A DNA stretch of 64,000 nt from Salegentibacter maritimus (GCF_016236915.1 NZ_JAEHOK010000014.1:37113-101112), one strand, 5' to 3'; numbered from the stretch's first letter, positions 44,584 through 54,865 are shown. Translations and numbers: made by a program. The notes: generated from the sequence alone by a model not told the origin.

Positions 44584-45240
44584 TTATCGGGTTTTTAACC
44601 AACCGGTTATACTCAACCTGGCAGTTTTTACCGGTTTTACCTCGTGTTCCATTAACTGACTTTCAAAAATCACCACCCTACCCGGCATTGGATAAATAGC
44701 TTTGGCTACCTCCTCCCCATTTTCTTCGGAATAAATTACCAATTCCCCACCGTTTTCAGGTTTCCAATCTTCTTCGTTTAAATAACATACCAAAGAAAGT
44801 TTTCTCCTTCCATCATTTTGAAAGGTATCTAAATGCCGCTGGTAAAAAGTACCTTCGGGATAAAGCGCATAATGAAATTCCTTGGTTAAAATCCCCAAAA
44901 AGCAGGTTTTGTTTAAATAGGCTATTAATGAATTAATTTTATTAAAAAACAAACTTTCAGCTTCCCCTGCTTCGGCTTCATTGAGCCATAGAATAAAATC
45001 TCCCCGAATAGACTTCGCCACAATTTCGTTGGTTCTATTACCAATTGCAGCCTTTTTAAATTGGGATTCGTCAAATTTTAATTTTAATGCCTTTCGAAGC
45101 ATCGCAACCTCTTCAGCATTAAAGAAATTATCTACAATGCTATAGTGGTTTTCAACTAAATTGGTAATAATGTTTTCGTAGAAAGGATTTTCTTTAAAAT
45201 CCAGTTGTTCAAACAGTTCTAAATCAGTTTTAGTTTTCAT
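44584..45240 (-). CDS. 2-oxoglutarate/Fe(II) oxygenase (prolyl-4-hydroxylase type)
   Basis: A 218-residue dioxygenase. The iron triad is His and Asp in YQRHLDTF near residue 134 and His in LMEHEVKPV near 197; the 2-oxoglutarate Arg follows in TARLSITGW near 206. NEEDWKPENGGELVIY is the usual double-stranded beta-helix core. The substrate could be a protein proline or a small molecule. TATATTTG on the minus strand at 45260-45267 is a likely -7 box. Confidence 0.88.
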   Translation of the reverse strand: MKTKTDLELFEQLDFKENPFYENIITNLVENHYSIVDNFFNAEEVAMLRKALKLKFDESQFKKAAIGNRTNEIVAKSIRGDFILWLNEAEAGEAESLFFNKINSLIAYLNKTCFLGILTKEFHYALYPEGTFYQRHLDTFQNDGRRKLSLVCYLNEEDWKPENGGELVIYSEENGEEVAKAIYPMPGRVVIFESQLMEHEVKPVKTARLSITGWLKTR

Positions 45241-45340
45241 TTTTTATAAAAAAAGCCTACAAATATACAACAGAAACTTAATTGTTTAGGAAAAAAATAT
45301 AACGCTAAAAAACCCTTAACTTTGCCAAAAATAACGCAGA

Positions 45341-45814
45341 ATGAGCAAGATTAGAATTACCAAACAGTTCTCTTTTGAAACCGGCCACGCCCTGTATGGT
45401 TATGATGGAAAATGCCGAAATGTTCACGGCCATAGTTATAAACTTAGTGTTTGTGTGATTGGGGAGCCAATTACCGATAAAGACAATGTAAAGTTTGGTA
45501 TGGTGATAGATTTTGGGGACTTAAAAAAAATTGTAAAATCTGAAATTGTAGATCAGTTTGACCACGCAACGGTTTTCAATAAAAACACCCCCCACGTAGA
45601 GCTTGCCGAGGAATTAAAAAATAGAGGGCATCACGTAATCCTGGTAAATTACCAGCCTACCAGCGAAAATATGGTAGTGGATTTTGCTGAAAAGATTCAA
45701 AAGTATTTACCCGAGCATATAAAACTACATTCCCTAAAACTACAGGAAACCGAATCCAGTTTTGCTGAATGGTATGCAAGCGATCAGGCCCCCCAGCCCC
45801 CAAAGGGGGAGTAA
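45341..45814 (+). CDS. queD: 6-carboxytetrahydropterin synthase
   Basis: A 157-residue enzyme converting dihydroneopterin triphosphate to 6-carboxytetrahydropterin for queuosine synthesis. Zinc His ligands are H16 in FETGHALYG and H29 and H31 in NVHGHSY; the catalytic Cys25 is in GKCRNVHG; LQETESSFAEWY is the conserved C-terminal Glu block. The last eight residues, APQPPKGE, are encoded by an intergenic repeat that has run into the reading frame, so the natural end was probably near EWYASD. TAACTTTG at 45317-45324 is an exact -7 box. Confidence 0.93.
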   Translation: MSKIRITKQFSFETGHALYGYDGKCRNVHGHSYKLSVCVIGEPITDKDNVKFGMVIDFGDLKKIVKSEIVDQFDHATVFNKNTPHVELAEELKNRGHHVILVNYQPTSENMVVDFAEKIQKYLPEHIKLHSLKLQETESSFAEWYASDQAPQPPKGE

Positions 45815-45880
45815 CCAAAGAAACTCCTTCCCTTTTGAGGGAAGGTGGATTAATCTTCGAGAGAAGATTAAGACGGAAGG
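45790..45880. repeat. Three-hairpin intergenic repeat overlapping the queD 3' end
   Basis: Three hairpins in a row: CCCCC-AAA-GGGGG (45797-45809), CCTTCCCT-TTTG-AGGGAAGG (45826-45845) and TTAATCTTC-GAGA-GAAGATTAA (45850-45871). All stems are perfect. The layout resembles dispersed flavobacterial elements that I know, though only one copy is in this window. Confidence 0.75.
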
Positions 45881-45956
45881 GTTAAAATCTCAGGTTTTCC
45901 AAACCTATAAACTCATTTCCTAAAATATTTATATTTACAGCTTAGAATTATCATAA

Positions 45957-46712
45957 ATGAATATCCCCGAAGGCAAAAAAGTTTATTTCTCCAGTGACAA
46001 TCACCTGGGTGCACCTACCCAGGAAGAAAGCAAACCAAGGGAAATAAGGTTTGTAAAATGGCTGGATGAAATTAAAGAAGACGCTGCTGCCATATTTTTA
46101 CTCGGAGATTTATTCGATTTTTGGTTTGAGTATAAACACGCTGTGCCTAAAGGTTTTGTGAGGGTTTTAGGAAAACTGGCCGAAATTAAAGACAGTGGTA
46201 TTCCCGTATACTTCTTTGTAGGCAATCACGACTTATGGATGCACGATTATTTTGAAAAAGAATTAAATATCCCTGTATTTCATAAGCCGCAGGAATTCAC
46301 ATTTAACGATAAAACTTTTCTTGTGGGCCATGGGGACGGTTTGGGGCCTGGGGACCACGGCTATAAGCGTATGAAAAAGGTATTTACCAATCCGTTTTCA
46401 AAATGGCTTTATCGATGGTTACATCCCGATTTAGGCATTCCGCTGGCACAATATTTTTCGGTAAAAAATAAGGCAATTTCGGGAAAGGAAGAGCAGGAGT
46501 TTTTAGGAGAAGAAAAAGAATGGCTTATTCAATATTGCCGTAGAAAATTAGAAGAAAAACATTACGATTACTTTCTGTTTGGTCACCGGCATTTACCCCT
46601 GGAAATAGATTTAAACGGAAAATCTACCTATATCAACACTGGCGATTGGATAGATTTTTATACCTACGCGGTTTTTGATGGGAAAGAGACTGAGCTGAAA
46701 AAATTGAAATAA
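45957..46712 (+). CDS. lpxH: UDP-2,3-diacylglucosamine diphosphatase
   Basis: A 251-residue metallophosphatase of lipid A synthesis, making lipid X from UDP-2,3-diacylglucosamine at the inner membrane face. Metal motifs are SSDNHLG near residue 12, GDLFDFWFE near 49, FVGNHDLWMHDYF near 87, VGHGDGLGPGD near 123 and FGHRHLPLE near 204. GDLFDFWF is diagnostic for LpxH against other phosphatases. It is convergent with the next gene, their stops directly abutting. Confidence 0.93.
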   Translation: MNIPEGKKVYFSSDNHLGAPTQEESKPREIRFVKWLDEIKEDAAAIFLLGDLFDFWFEYKHAVPKGFVRVLGKLAEIKDSGIPVYFFVGNHDLWMHDYFEKELNIPVFHKPQEFTFNDKTFLVGHGDGLGPGDHGYKRMKKVFTNPFSKWLYRWLHPDLGIPLAQYFSVKNKAISGKEEQEFLGEEKEWLIQYCRRKLEEKHYDYFLFGHRHLPLEIDLNGKSTYINTGDWIDFYTYAVFDGKETELKKLK

Positions 46713-47066
46713 CTAATTCTTCCCACAGCCGTTTAAATAATCTTCCAGGTTTAACTTAAATAAAGTTCCCTCTATTAAATCTGAAATTTGTTCCAGCTCT
46801 ATGGCACTTACCGCAAAATCCATTTTTTCAAGTGGAGATCTCAAAAGAATATTCCTACAGGATTTTTCTCTACTACAATTACCGCAATTATAATATTTAG
46901 CTGCCTGTATATTGCTGGAGAAGTGCTTAATTTCTTCGGGTAATAAATAAAAGCCCATATCTTTAAAAACCATCTGTACCCGTGCGGGATCGGCGTTTGG
47001 TAAGTTATTTTTCCACCTAAAGGAAATCCCCAATTTGTTATGATAAATTAAAGCTACATCTTCCAT
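46713..47066 (-). CDS. Conserved hypothetical protein with Cys cluster (possibly DUF6686-like)
   Basis: A 117-residue protein from the ATG reading MEDVALIYHNK. It has VQMVFKDMGFYLLPEEIKHFSSNI in the middle and a Cys group CGNCSREKSCRN near residue 65, followed by ILLRSPLEKMDFAVSAIELEQISDLI. Four Cys could bind zinc or iron. It resembles small flavobacterial proteins labelled DUF6686, but I hold that loosely. A longer in-frame reading begins with TTG at 47120 and is not preferred. Confidence 0.6.
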   Translation of the reverse strand: MEDVALIYHNKLGISFRWKNNLPNADPARVQMVFKDMGFYLLPEEIKHFSSNIQAAKYYNCGNCSREKSCRNILLRSPLEKMDFAVSAIELEQISDLIEGTLFKLNLEDYLNGCGKN

Positions 47067-47214
47067 TTTAAAATATTTTTCTCGATAATCGAGATTAAAA
47101 AACTTTGAAACCAAGCTCAAAGTTCAACTATCATTTCCTAACCACTTACCTTATTTCCAGGAAGCTTAGTCAAATATAAAGTTTTTATTTAAAATGAATC
47201 TAAATAGAAGTAAT

Positions 47215-48909
47215 TTATTCACTGATATCCTTTAATTTCAACTGAATGGAAACCTTCCCGTTCCATTCATTTTCATCTAAAGAATACACCGCCTTAAAAA
47301 TTTTCTTTTCTGAAATTGTCTCGAATTTCTCTCCCAGCCCAAAACCAATCATATCAAAAACGGGTTCTTTACCCCTTTGTTTTACCCGGCATTTTAAATG
47401 TGCTTCATCGGCACCCACACATTTGCCATAACCGGTATCACTAAGGTTTTGGGTCATAAAAACAGGACTCATATTACCCGGGCCAAAAGGAGCAAATTGC
47501 TTTAAAATTCTAAAGAATTTCGGGGTAATCTCATCCAGGTCAATTTCGGCATCTACAGCAATTTCAGGAGTTAGCAGTCGCCTATCTATCGTCTCAGAAA
47601 CCACCGACTCGAATTTTGTCTTAAAATTTTCATATTCCGAAGCTTCCAAAGTGAGTCCCGCTGCATATTTATGCCCGCCAAATTGTTCTATATGCTCTTT
47701 ACAGGCTTCCAGGGCATTATACACATCAAATCCCTTCACCGAACGCGCTGAAGCAGCCAGCTTTTCCCCACTTTTGGTAAAAACCAGGGTAGGACGATAA
47801 TAGGTTTCGGTTAAACGCGATGCTACTATCCCAATTACCCCTTTATGCCAGGATTCATGGTACACCACGGTACTATATCGTTCCTGCTCTTTTAAGTCCT
47901 CAATCTGGGCAAGTGCTTCCACGGTTATTGCTTTATCGGTATCCTTTCTTTCCGCATTAAAACTCTCTATCTCTGCGGCAAAATTCATAGCAGTAGCCTC
48001 ATCTTCTTCGGTAAGTAAATTTACCGCATGCAAGCCATGTTTCATTCTTCCGGCGGCATTTATACGAGGCGCAATAATAAACACCACATCGGTTATCGTG
48101 AGTTTATCCTTTTTAACCTGAGCTAAAATTGCTTTAAAACCCATTCTTGGGGCTACATTAATTACATTCAGCCCATGATAAGCCAGAATTCGGTTTTCTC
48201 CGGTGATGGGCACAATATCGGCACCAATGGCTGTAGCAACCAGGTCTAGATAAGGCAATAAAACCTCAGGAGCTCCCCCTCTTTTAGTATTTAGGGCCTG
48301 AATTAATTTAAAACCAACCCCACAACCACAAAGTTCTTTATAGGGGTATTCACAATCTTCCCTTTTGGGATCCAAAACTGCCACAGCTTCGGGAATATGT
48401 TCTCCCGGCCGGTGGTGATCACAAATAATAAAATCTATTCCTTTTTCGGCCGCATAAGCTACTTTATCTATAGCTTTAATTCCACAATCAAGCGCGATAA
48501 TTAGGGAGATATCATTATCGGCTGCAAAATCAATGCCGCAGTAGGAAACCCCGTAACCTTCGGTATATCTATCGGGAATATAGGTGGCGATATTTGCGGT
48601 AAGGGTTTTTAAATAAGAAGCCATGAGGGCTACACTGGTAGTCCCATCTACATCATAATCGCCATACACCATAATATTTTCTCCGGAAGCGATGGCCTGC
48701 TGAATTCGGTCTACCGCCAAATTCATGTCTTTCATCAGGTATGGATCGTGCAGGTCTTTCAGGCTGGGCCTAAAGAACTTTTTGGCGGCCTCAAAACTAC
48801 AAATGCCCCGCTGAACCAACAATGTTGCCACGGGTGTTTCTACCCCCAATTCTTCGGCTAATCTTTCAACTAATAAGGGATCGGGTTTAGGTTTTATAGT
48901 CCAGCGCAT
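47215..48909 (-). CDS. recJ: Single-stranded-DNA exonuclease RecJ
   Basis: A 564-residue 5'-3' exonuclease of recombination and mismatch repair. DHH-family motifs are MVYGDYDVDGTTSVALMASYL near residue 72, LIIALDCGIKA near 132 and DFIICDHHRPGE near 153; the DHHA1 half has NAAGRMKHG and SARSVKGFDVYNAL and FGGHKYAAGLTL. The ATG at 48909 (MRWTIKPKPDP) matches the family start. A TATTTTTG -7 box at 48923-48930 on the minus strand leaves a leader of under ten bases. Confidence 0.95.
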   Translation of the reverse strand: MRWTIKPKPDPLLVERLAEELGVETPVATLLVQRGICSFEAAKKFFRPSLKDLHDPYLMKDMNLAVDRIQQAIASGENIMVYGDYDVDGTTSVALMASYLKTLTANIATYIPDRYTEGYGVSYCGIDFAADNDISLIIALDCGIKAIDKVAYAAEKGIDFIICDHHRPGEHIPEAVAVLDPKREDCEYPYKELCGCGVGFKLIQALNTKRGGAPEVLLPYLDLVATAIGADIVPITGENRILAYHGLNVINVAPRMGFKAILAQVKKDKLTITDVVFIIAPRINAAGRMKHGLHAVNLLTEEDEATAMNFAAEIESFNAERKDTDKAITVEALAQIEDLKEQERYSTVVYHESWHKGVIGIVASRLTETYYRPTLVFTKSGEKLAASARSVKGFDVYNALEACKEHIEQFGGHKYAAGLTLEASEYENFKTKFESVVSETIDRRLLTPEIAVDAEIDLDEITPKFFRILKQFAPFGPGNMSPVFMTQNLSDTGYGKCVGADEAHLKCRVKQRGKEPVFDMIGFGLGEKFETISEKKIFKAVYSLDENEWNGKVSIQLKLKDISE

Positions 48910-49041
48910 TGTAATTTTTTCCCAAAAATACGTATTGTATTTCAATCAAAATAAGAGGGTTTTCACTAAAACCGACTTCCAAAAAATTTCAGTACTTAAT
49001 AATAATCCCTACTTTCACACTTCAGGATTTATAGATAAAAT

Positions 49042-50670
49042 ATGACCAAAATTATACAGGGACAGTACGTAGATATTCAAAACAGAAAGATTTTCCCTGC
49101 AGAAATCAGCATCGAAAACGGGAAAATCAAAAAGATTGAAGAAAAGCAACACAATGTAAAAAGCTTTTTACTTCCCGGATTTATAGATGCACATATTCAT
49201 ATTGAAAGTTCTATGTTGGTCCCTACAGAGTTTGCCCGTCTGGCTGTAATTCACGGTACGGTAGCCACAGTTTCCGACCCGCATGAAATTGCCAATGTTT
49301 TAGGGAAAGAAGGCGTTAGGTTTATGATTGAAAACGGAAAGGAGAGTCCGTTGAAATTTAATTTTGGTGCGCCTTCCTGTGTGCCGGCAACCAGTTTTGA
49401 AACTTCGGGAGCGATTATTGATTCTGAAGCTATTAAAGATTTATTGGCCTTACCTGAAATAAAATATCTTGCCGAAATGATGAATTATCCCGGCGTAATT
49501 TTTAAAGATGAAGAAGTACTTAAGAAAATTGCCTGGGCCAAACATTTTCAAAAACCCGTTGATGGGCATGCGCCCGGTTTGCGCGGCGACGATGCCAAAA
49601 AATATGCTGAAGCGGGTATCTCTACAGATCATGAATGCTATACCGCAGAAGAAGCAGCCGAAAAGCTTGGCCTAGGCATGAAAGTGATTATTCGTGAAGG
49701 TAGTGCCGCCAAAAATTTTGAAGCGCTTATAAGTTTGCTTCCCGAACATTATAAAAATATGATGTTTTGCTCTGATGATAAACATCCAGACGACCTTATT
49801 TTAGGGCATATTAACCAGCTTTGTGCAAGAGCAGTTGCCAAAGGAATTGATGTTTTTAAGGTACTGAAAGTTGCCTGTATTAATCCGGTGAATCATTATA
49901 ATTTGGAAGTTGGACAACTAAGAATAGGCGATTCGGCCGATTTTATTGTGGTAAATGACCTAACCAGCTTTGAAGTTTTACAAACTTATATCAACGGTAA
50001 GTTAGTTGCTGAAAACGGTAACTCTCACATCAAATCTTCTGCCTTTGAAAAGCCGAATAATTTTAATACTTCCTCTAAAAACCCGGAAGATTTTAAAATA
50101 AAAGCCGCTGGAGATATTATAAAAGTAATCGAAGCCCTGGATGGAGAACTTATTACTAATGAAATTCAGCAGAAAGTTTTAGAAAAGAACGGGGAACTAA
50201 TTTCAGATATTGAACAGGATATTTTAAAGATAACGGTGGTTAACCGGTATGAAGACAAAGCTCCCGCGGTAGCGTTTATAAAGAATTTCGGGTTGAAAAA
50301 AGGAGCCATCGCCAGCTCGGTTGCGCACGATTCGCATAATATTATCGCGCTGGGAACTTCAGACGAAGAGATTTGCAATGCGGTAAACCTCATCATTGAA
50401 AATAAAGGCGGAATTTGTAGCGTGAATGAAAATGATCAAAAAGTTCTACCGCTACCAATTGCCGGAATTATTAGCGATAAAGATGGCTGGGAAACCGGCA
50501 AATTATACCAGGAAATAGATAAAATGGCCAAAGAATTGGGCAGTACTCTAAAAGCTCCTTTTATGACGCTTTCCTTTATGGCTCTTTTGGTAATTCCCGA
50601 TCTAAAACTTTCAGATAAAGGCTTGTTTAGCGGGAAAAAGTTTGATTTTGTTGATTTACAGAAAATTTAA
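49042..50670 (+). CDS. ade: Adenine deaminase
   Basis: A 542-residue amidohydrolase converting adenine to hypoxanthine in purine salvage. Metal-binding blocks are [17 protein letters not shown] near residue 43, [10 protein letters not shown] near 79, [16 protein letters not shown] near 173, [12 protein letters not shown] near 195 and [11 protein letters not shown] near 246. The C-terminal Ade-specific half ends in [21 protein letters not shown]. Length and motifs separate it from cytosine deaminases. Confidence 0.95.
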   Translation: MTKIIQGQYVDIQNRKIFPAEISIENGKIKKIEEKQHNVKSFLLPGFIDAHIHIESSMLVPTEFARLAVIHGTVATVSDPHEIANVLGKEGVRFMIENGKESPLKFNFGAPSCVPATSFETSGAIIDSEAIKDLLALPEIKYLAEMMNYPGVIFKDEEVLKKIAWAKHFQKPVDGHAPGLRGDDAKKYAEAGISTDHECYTAEEAAEKLGLGMKVIIREGSAAKNFEALISLLPEHYKNMMFCSDDKHPDDLILGHINQLCARAVAKGIDVFKVLKVACINPVNHYNLEVGQLRIGDSADFIVVNDLTSFEVLQTYINGKLVAENGNSHIKSSAFEKPNNFNTSSKNPEDFKIKAAGDIIKVIEALDGELITNEIQQKVLEKNGELISDIEQDILKITVVNRYEDKAPAVAFIKNFGLKKGAIASSVAHDSHNIIALGTSDEEICNAVNLIIENKGGICSVNENDQKVLPLPIAGIISDKDGWETGKLYQEIDKMAKELGSTLKAPFMTLSFMALLVIPDLKLSDKGLFSGKKFDFVDLQKI

Positions 50671-50690
50671 ATCCTGGTAACAAGATTACT

Positions 50691-51257
50691 CTAAGCAATA
50701 ATATCCCGGATCCTGTTTTGTAATTTAGGGACTACTTCTTCCTCAAACCAGGGGTTTTTAGTGCGCCAAAACCGGTTTACCGGCGAAGGATGTGGTAAAC
50801 ACCAATAATTGGGCAAAAAATCCCGATAAGCCTTTACTTTTTGGGTAAGGTTTAATTCGCCGGGTAGGTAATAATTTGCTGCATAGGCTCCAATAAGAAT
50901 TGTAAGCTCTATATTTTTTAATTCTGAAAGTATAGTATTGTGCCACATAGGTGCACATTCCTTTCGGGGTGGTGCATCTCCGGTTTTAGCTTTTCCGGGA
51001 TAACAAAAGCCCATAGGCAGAATGGCAAAGTTATTAGGCTGGTAAAAAGTATTTTCGTTTACCCCCAACCATTCCCGAAGCTTTTTTCCGCTTTGATCAT
51101 TCCAGGCAACCCCGGTTTGATGCACTATTCTACCCGGCGCCTGACTAATTAAAACGATTTTAGAATTTTTAGTGGCATTTACGATAGGCTTTGCCCCAAG
51201 CGGTAAATGCTTTTCACAAAATTTACAATTCCGGGCTTCTTTTAGCAGTTGTTGCAT
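50691..51257 (-). CDS. Uracil-DNA glycosylase family protein
   Basis: A 188-residue protein of the UDG superfamily. It opens with a paired Cys motif CKFCEKHLPLGAKPI, has VLISQAPGRIVHQTGVAWNDQSGKKLREWLG near residue 35, the family's nucleotide pocket, and PHPSPVNRF near 155 with the catalytic-loop His. This is not the classic Ung type; it resembles a subgroup annotated as uracil-DNA glycosylase-like with unproven substrate. Its ATG overlaps the rsmI stop by one base. Confidence 0.85.
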   Translation of the reverse strand: MQQLLKEARNCKFCEKHLPLGAKPIVNATKNSKIVLISQAPGRIVHQTGVAWNDQSGKKLREWLGVNENTFYQPNNFAILPMGFCYPGKAKTGDAPPRKECAPMWHNTILSELKNIELTILIGAYAANYYLPGELNLTQKVKAYRDFLPNYWCLPHPSPVNRFWRTKNPWFEEEVVPKLQNRIRDIIA

Positions 51258-51928
51258 TAAGATTTCCCCTTTACCACAATAACAATTTCACCTTTAGGAG
51301 GTTTATTTGTATAATGTTCAAGCACCTCGGTTGCTGTACCGCGAATGGTTTCTTCGTGCAGTTTGGTAATTTCCCTTGAAACCGAAACCGGCCTGTCCTG
51401 GCCAAAATATTCTGAAAAATGCTTTAGTGTTTTTAGTAATTTATGGGGTGACTCATAAAAAATCATGGTACGGGTTTCTTCTGCCAGTAAATTTAAACGG
51501 GTTTGCCGGCCCTTTTTTACCGGTAAAAATCCTTCAAAAATAAATTTATCGTTAGGGAAACCGCTGTTTACAAGCGCCGGGACAAAAGCTGTTGCCCCGG
51601 GTAAACAATCTACCTCTATACCTGCTTCCACACAGGCCCGTGTTAATAAAAATCCCGGGTCTGAAATAGCGGGCGTACCGGCATCGCTAATTAATGCTAT
51701 GTCTTCTCCACTCTTAATCCGGTCAACAATATGATTTACGGTTTTATGCTCGTTATGCATATGGTGACTTTGCATAGGCGTACCAATATCAAAATGCTTT
51801 AGAAGTTTACCACTATTTCGGGTGTCTTCCGCAAGTATGGTATCAACCTCCTTTAGCACTTTTACAGCCCTAAAAGTCATATCGTCTAAATTTCCTATTG
51901 GAGTGGGCACCAGGAACAATTTTGCCAT
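51257..51928 (-). CDS. rsmI: 16S rRNA (cytidine-1402-2'-O)-methyltransferase
   Basis: A 223-residue SAM-dependent tetrapyrrole-methylase-fold enzyme that methylates C1402 of 16S rRNA. It opens LFLVPTPIGNLDDMTFRAVKVL, has AEDTRNSGKLLKHF near residue 35 and ALISDAGTPAISDPGFLL near 77, all standard. The ATG at 51928 (MAKLFLVPTP) is chosen; the longer reading overlaps the neighbouring gene. It ends shorter than the E. coli enzyme, after the catalytic domain. Confidence 0.94.
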   Translation of the reverse strand: MAKLFLVPTPIGNLDDMTFRAVKVLKEVDTILAEDTRNSGKLLKHFDIGTPMQSHHMHNEHKTVNHIVDRIKSGEDIALISDAGTPAISDPGFLLTRACVEAGIEVDCLPGATAFVPALVNSGFPNDKFIFEGFLPVKKGRQTRLNLLAEETRTMIFYESPHKLLKTLKHFSEYFGQDRPVSVSREITKLHEETIRGTATEVLEHYTNKPPKGEIVIVVKGKS

Positions 51929-51938
51929 TAAAACAGTT

Positions 51939-52733
51939 TTAATTACTGAACTTATTCTCAATTTTGGCCAAAAACCGCTCTTCATAATCTTCTTTTCCCT
52001 CCCAGTGGTTATAATCTGGCTTCACTACCAATTGGATGAATTTTTGAGCTTCCTCTAGAGAGCTAAAGGTATTTAATTGGGAAATTACCCGGTTGTAATC
52101 TGAAGTATTTCCATCAAAAAGATTTTTTATAAATGCCAGACGTTCGTTAAGGCCAATATTAATTCCTTTTTTCAACCTGTCGTTTACCGATTTAGGCCTT
52201 TGGTCTTTTTGTTTGTTATTTAAAGGAGTAAAATCTGGAAGGTTATCATAATCTACCCCAATATTTCTAAAATCGTTTTTAGGTGCCTGGGGTTTAGGTT
52301 TTGATTGCTCTTCTATATCCATTTGAAGAGATTGTTGTGCCGGAGGGGCCTGTGGTTTAGGGTTTGCCTGTTCTATAAGTTCATCTACACGCTCAGATTC
52401 CGCAGGCATTTGCGCAACTATATCTTTTATTTTTTCTGTATTAGGTTCGGTAATGGCATCGGCATCCTTTCGGTATTCTGTTCCATCTGGCGCATAATCG
52501 TCCCTTTGATACTGCATTGGTTCTTTCTGCTCGGGCTTCTTCTCTATTTTAGGGCTCGGAACTTCCTCAGGAGTTTCAAGTGCCTCGAGGTTTTGTTCCA
52601 TAAAATTCAATATAGAAAGCTGCTCATATAAGCTCGCTGCCTTTAATTTAAGGGCTTTGGTATCTAACTTTTCCTTTTCCGAAATTATTTCTTCGGCAAG
52701 CTCTACTAAGCTTTTTTTAAGTCTGTTTTTCAT
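51939..52733 (-). CDS. Conserved flavobacterial hypothetical protein
   Basis: A 264-residue cytosolic protein. The N-terminal 50 residues are helical (KNRLKKSLVELAEEIISEK), the middle 50-150 is Pro/Gln/Glu-rich and likely disordered, and the C-terminal 70 residues are a compact globular part (DRLKKGINIGLNERLAFIKNLFDGNTSDYNRVISQLNTF). Such proteins occur next to rsmI and tdk in flavobacteria, but I know no function. The N-terminal helices may form a coiled coil. It is 10 bp upstream of rsmI on the same strand. Confidence 0.7.
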   Translation of the reverse strand: MKNRLKKSLVELAEEIISEKEKLDTKALKLKAASLYEQLSILNFMEQNLEALETPEEVPSPKIEKKPEQKEPMQYQRDDYAPDGTEYRKDADAITEPNTEKIKDIVAQMPAESERVDELIEQANPKPQAPPAQQSLQMDIEEQSKPKPQAPKNDFRNIGVDYDNLPDFTPLNNKQKDQRPKSVNDRLKKGINIGLNERLAFIKNLFDGNTSDYNRVISQLNTFSSLEEAQKFIQLVVKPDYNHWEGKEDYEERFLAKIENKFSN

Positions 52734-52995
52734 CTTTTTAGCAATATTTATAAACCCAATTTTATCTACAATAACTCAAATATCCATAAAATCACCTAGG
52801 AGAAACCTATAAAGTTTTAAATAGGAAAACTTACGAGTTCCAAGCCTCCCAGGAGTATTTACGCACCAACCAACAGCTAATATAGCTGCAAAAAAAGTGC
52901 CTTACTCATTAAACTCCCCCAGCAGTCCTTAACTTTTACCTTTATTCGGGATTATTGATTTCTCTTTGCAATACTTAGCTCCCCGGCTTTAATCG

Positions 52996-53037
52996 GGCTC
53001 GTATAGCCCACTTTAATAACTTTAGTAATTACGAGCC
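52996..53037. other. Inverted repeat in the 385-bp gap before tdk
   Basis: GGCTCGTA (52996-53003) is the exact inverse of TACGAGCC (53030-53037), and GGGCT-cgtat-AGCCC forms a second overlapping hairpin. TAAATTTG at 53059-53066 is a -7 box for tdk. The rest of 52734-53118 shows no gene or known RNA. Confidence 0.4.
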
Positions 53038-53118
53038 GCTAACAGCTTGTATTTTTAATAAATTTGTTCCAACTTTATCAAAAAGGGCAAGTTCCCATTT
53101 CGATTTGAAAATTACAAA

Positions 53119-53766
53119 ATGTTTCTCGAAAATACAGTAAATCACGAAGAGCAATTTGGATGGATTGAGGTTATTTGCGGTAGTATGTTCTCGGGCAAGA
53201 CCGAAGAACTGATTCGCCGTTTAAAAAGGGCCCAGTTTGCCAAACAAACCGTAGAGATCTTTAAACCTGCCATAGACACCCGTTACGACGAGGAAATGGT
53301 GGTCTCTCACGATTCTAATGAAATTAGGTCTACTCCCGTGCCTTCGGCTTCCAACATTAGGATTCTGGCCGATGGCTGCGACGTGATAGGTATAGATGAA
53401 GCCCAGTTTTTTGACGATGAGATTGTAACGGTTTGTAACGATCTTGCCAATAGGGGAATTCGGGTAATTGTAGCAGGATTGGATATGGATTTTAAAGGAA
53501 ACCCCTTTGGCCCTATGCCCTATCTTATGGCCACGGCAGAATATGTTACCAAAGTACATGCCGTTTGTACCCATACCGGAAACCTGGCTCAATTTAGTTA
53601 CAGAAAAGCAATTAATGACGATTTGGTTTTTCTTGGGGAGAATGAAGAGTACGAACCTTTAAGCCGTGCTGCTTATTATAAGGCTATGCTTAAAGAAAGA
53701 GTGAATAAGTTTGATGTGAAAGATGCCGAAGAATTACAAGCTAAATTAAAGAATAAAAATGCCTAA
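53119..53766 (+). CDS. tdk: Thymidine kinase (type II)
   Basis: A 215-residue enzyme phosphorylating thymidine. Walker A is [15 protein letters not shown] near residue 22, Walker B is [13 protein letters not shown] near 89, and [13 protein letters not shown] is the lasso-side block. The usual four-Cys zinc site is degraded: only one Cys is present in [16 protein letters not shown] and none in the second half ([14 protein letters not shown]), which suggests a zinc-free variant. The stop overlaps the alr start by eight bases. Confidence 0.93.
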   Translation: MFLENTVNHEEQFGWIEVICGSMFSGKTEELIRRLKRAQFAKQTVEIFKPAIDTRYDEEMVVSHDSNEIRSTPVPSASNIRILADGCDVIGIDEAQFFDDEIVTVCNDLANRGIRVIVAGLDMDFKGNPFGPMPYLMATAEYVTKVHAVCTHTGNLAQFSYRKAINDDLVFLGENEEYEPLSRAAYYKAMLKERVNKFDVKDAEELQAKLKNKNA

Positions 53767-54865
53767 AGCCGAAGAAACCGTTCTGGAAATAGACCTTAAC
53801 GCCTTAGCTCATAATTTTAAAACGATAAAATCCCAGCTAAAACCGGGTGTTAAATTTATGTCGGTTATTAAGGCTTTTGCCTATGGTCATGATGCTGATA
53901 CCATAGCCCTAAAATTGGAGAGTTTAGGTACCGATTATTTTGCGGTTGCCTATACAGAAGAGGGAGTTCGGCTTAGAAAAGCAGGAATTACTTCACCTAT
54001 TTTAATATTAAATCCGCAACCTGTAAATTATCCGCAAATTATTGAACACTGCCTGGAGCCTAATTTATATAGCGCCAGAACACTTCAGCTTTTTATAGAA
54101 TTAGCTGAAAAACAAAAGCAACACAACTATCCGGTACATATAAAGTTTAACACGGGTATGAATAGGCTTGGTTTTACCGAGGCTAACTACCACCATATTA
54201 CCGAAAGTTTAAGGCGCACACAATCTGTTAAAGTAGTTTCGGCATTTACTCATTTAGCAGCCAGCGAAAACTGGAAAGAAAGGGAATTCACCCTTTCTCA
54301 AATTTATAAATTCAAAGAACTGGCAGGCAAACTTATACAGGATATTGGCTACGAACCCTTATTGCACCTTTGTAATACCTCAGCGATTTTCAACTATCCT
54401 TCTGCTGCTTTTTCTATGGTAAGAAGCGGCCTGGGACTTTATGGCTTTGCCAACGATGAAAACCTCAACAAAAAACTTAAACCTGTTGCCACTTTTAAAA
54501 CTATTATTTCTCAGATTCAATATTTAGAAAAAGGCGATACGGTAGGTTATGGGCGAGCTTTTAAAGCAGAGAAAACTGGAAAAACTGCTACCCTGCCCGT
54601 AGGCCATGCAGACGGCATAAAACGTATTTATGGCCATAAAAAAGCTGGAGTTTTTATAAACGAACAGTACGCTCCTATTGTAGGTACTGTATGTATGGAC
54701 AGTATTATGGTAGATATTACAGGTATTGACTGTAATGAAGGTGATGAAGTAATTATTTTTGGTGGCCCACAGCAGGCTAGTGATTTAGCAGTAAAAGGAG
54801 GCACTGTTACCTATGAACTTATTACCGGTATCTCACAACGAGTAAAGCGCTTAATTATCGACTAA
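53759..54865 (+). CDS. alr: Alanine racemase
   Basis: A 368-residue PLP enzyme making D-alanine for peptidoglycan. The PLP Lys is K38 in [11 protein letters not shown] (the family usually has KANAYGHG). GMNRLGF near residue 132, [10 protein letters not shown] near 215 and the catalytic Tyr region TVGYGRAF near 258 are in order, and [14 protein letters not shown] near 305 is the signature near the C-terminus. It starts eight bases inside the tdk gene. Confidence 0.94.
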   Translation: MPKAEETVLEIDLNALAHNFKTIKSQLKPGVKFMSVIKAFAYGHDADTIALKLESLGTDYFAVAYTEEGVRLRKAGITSPILILNPQPVNYPQIIEHCLEPNLYSARTLQLFIELAEKQKQHNYPVHIKFNTGMNRLGFTEANYHHITESLRRTQSVKVVSAFTHLAASENWKEREFTLSQIYKFKELAGKLIQDIGYEPLLHLCNTSAIFNYPSAAFSMVRSGLGLYGFANDENLNKKLKPVATFKTIISQIQYLEKGDTVGYGRAFKAEKTGKTATLPVGHADGIKRIYGHKKAGVFINEQYAPIVGTVCMDSIMVDITGIDCNEGDEVIIFGGPQQASDLAVKGGTVTYELITGISQRVKRLIID

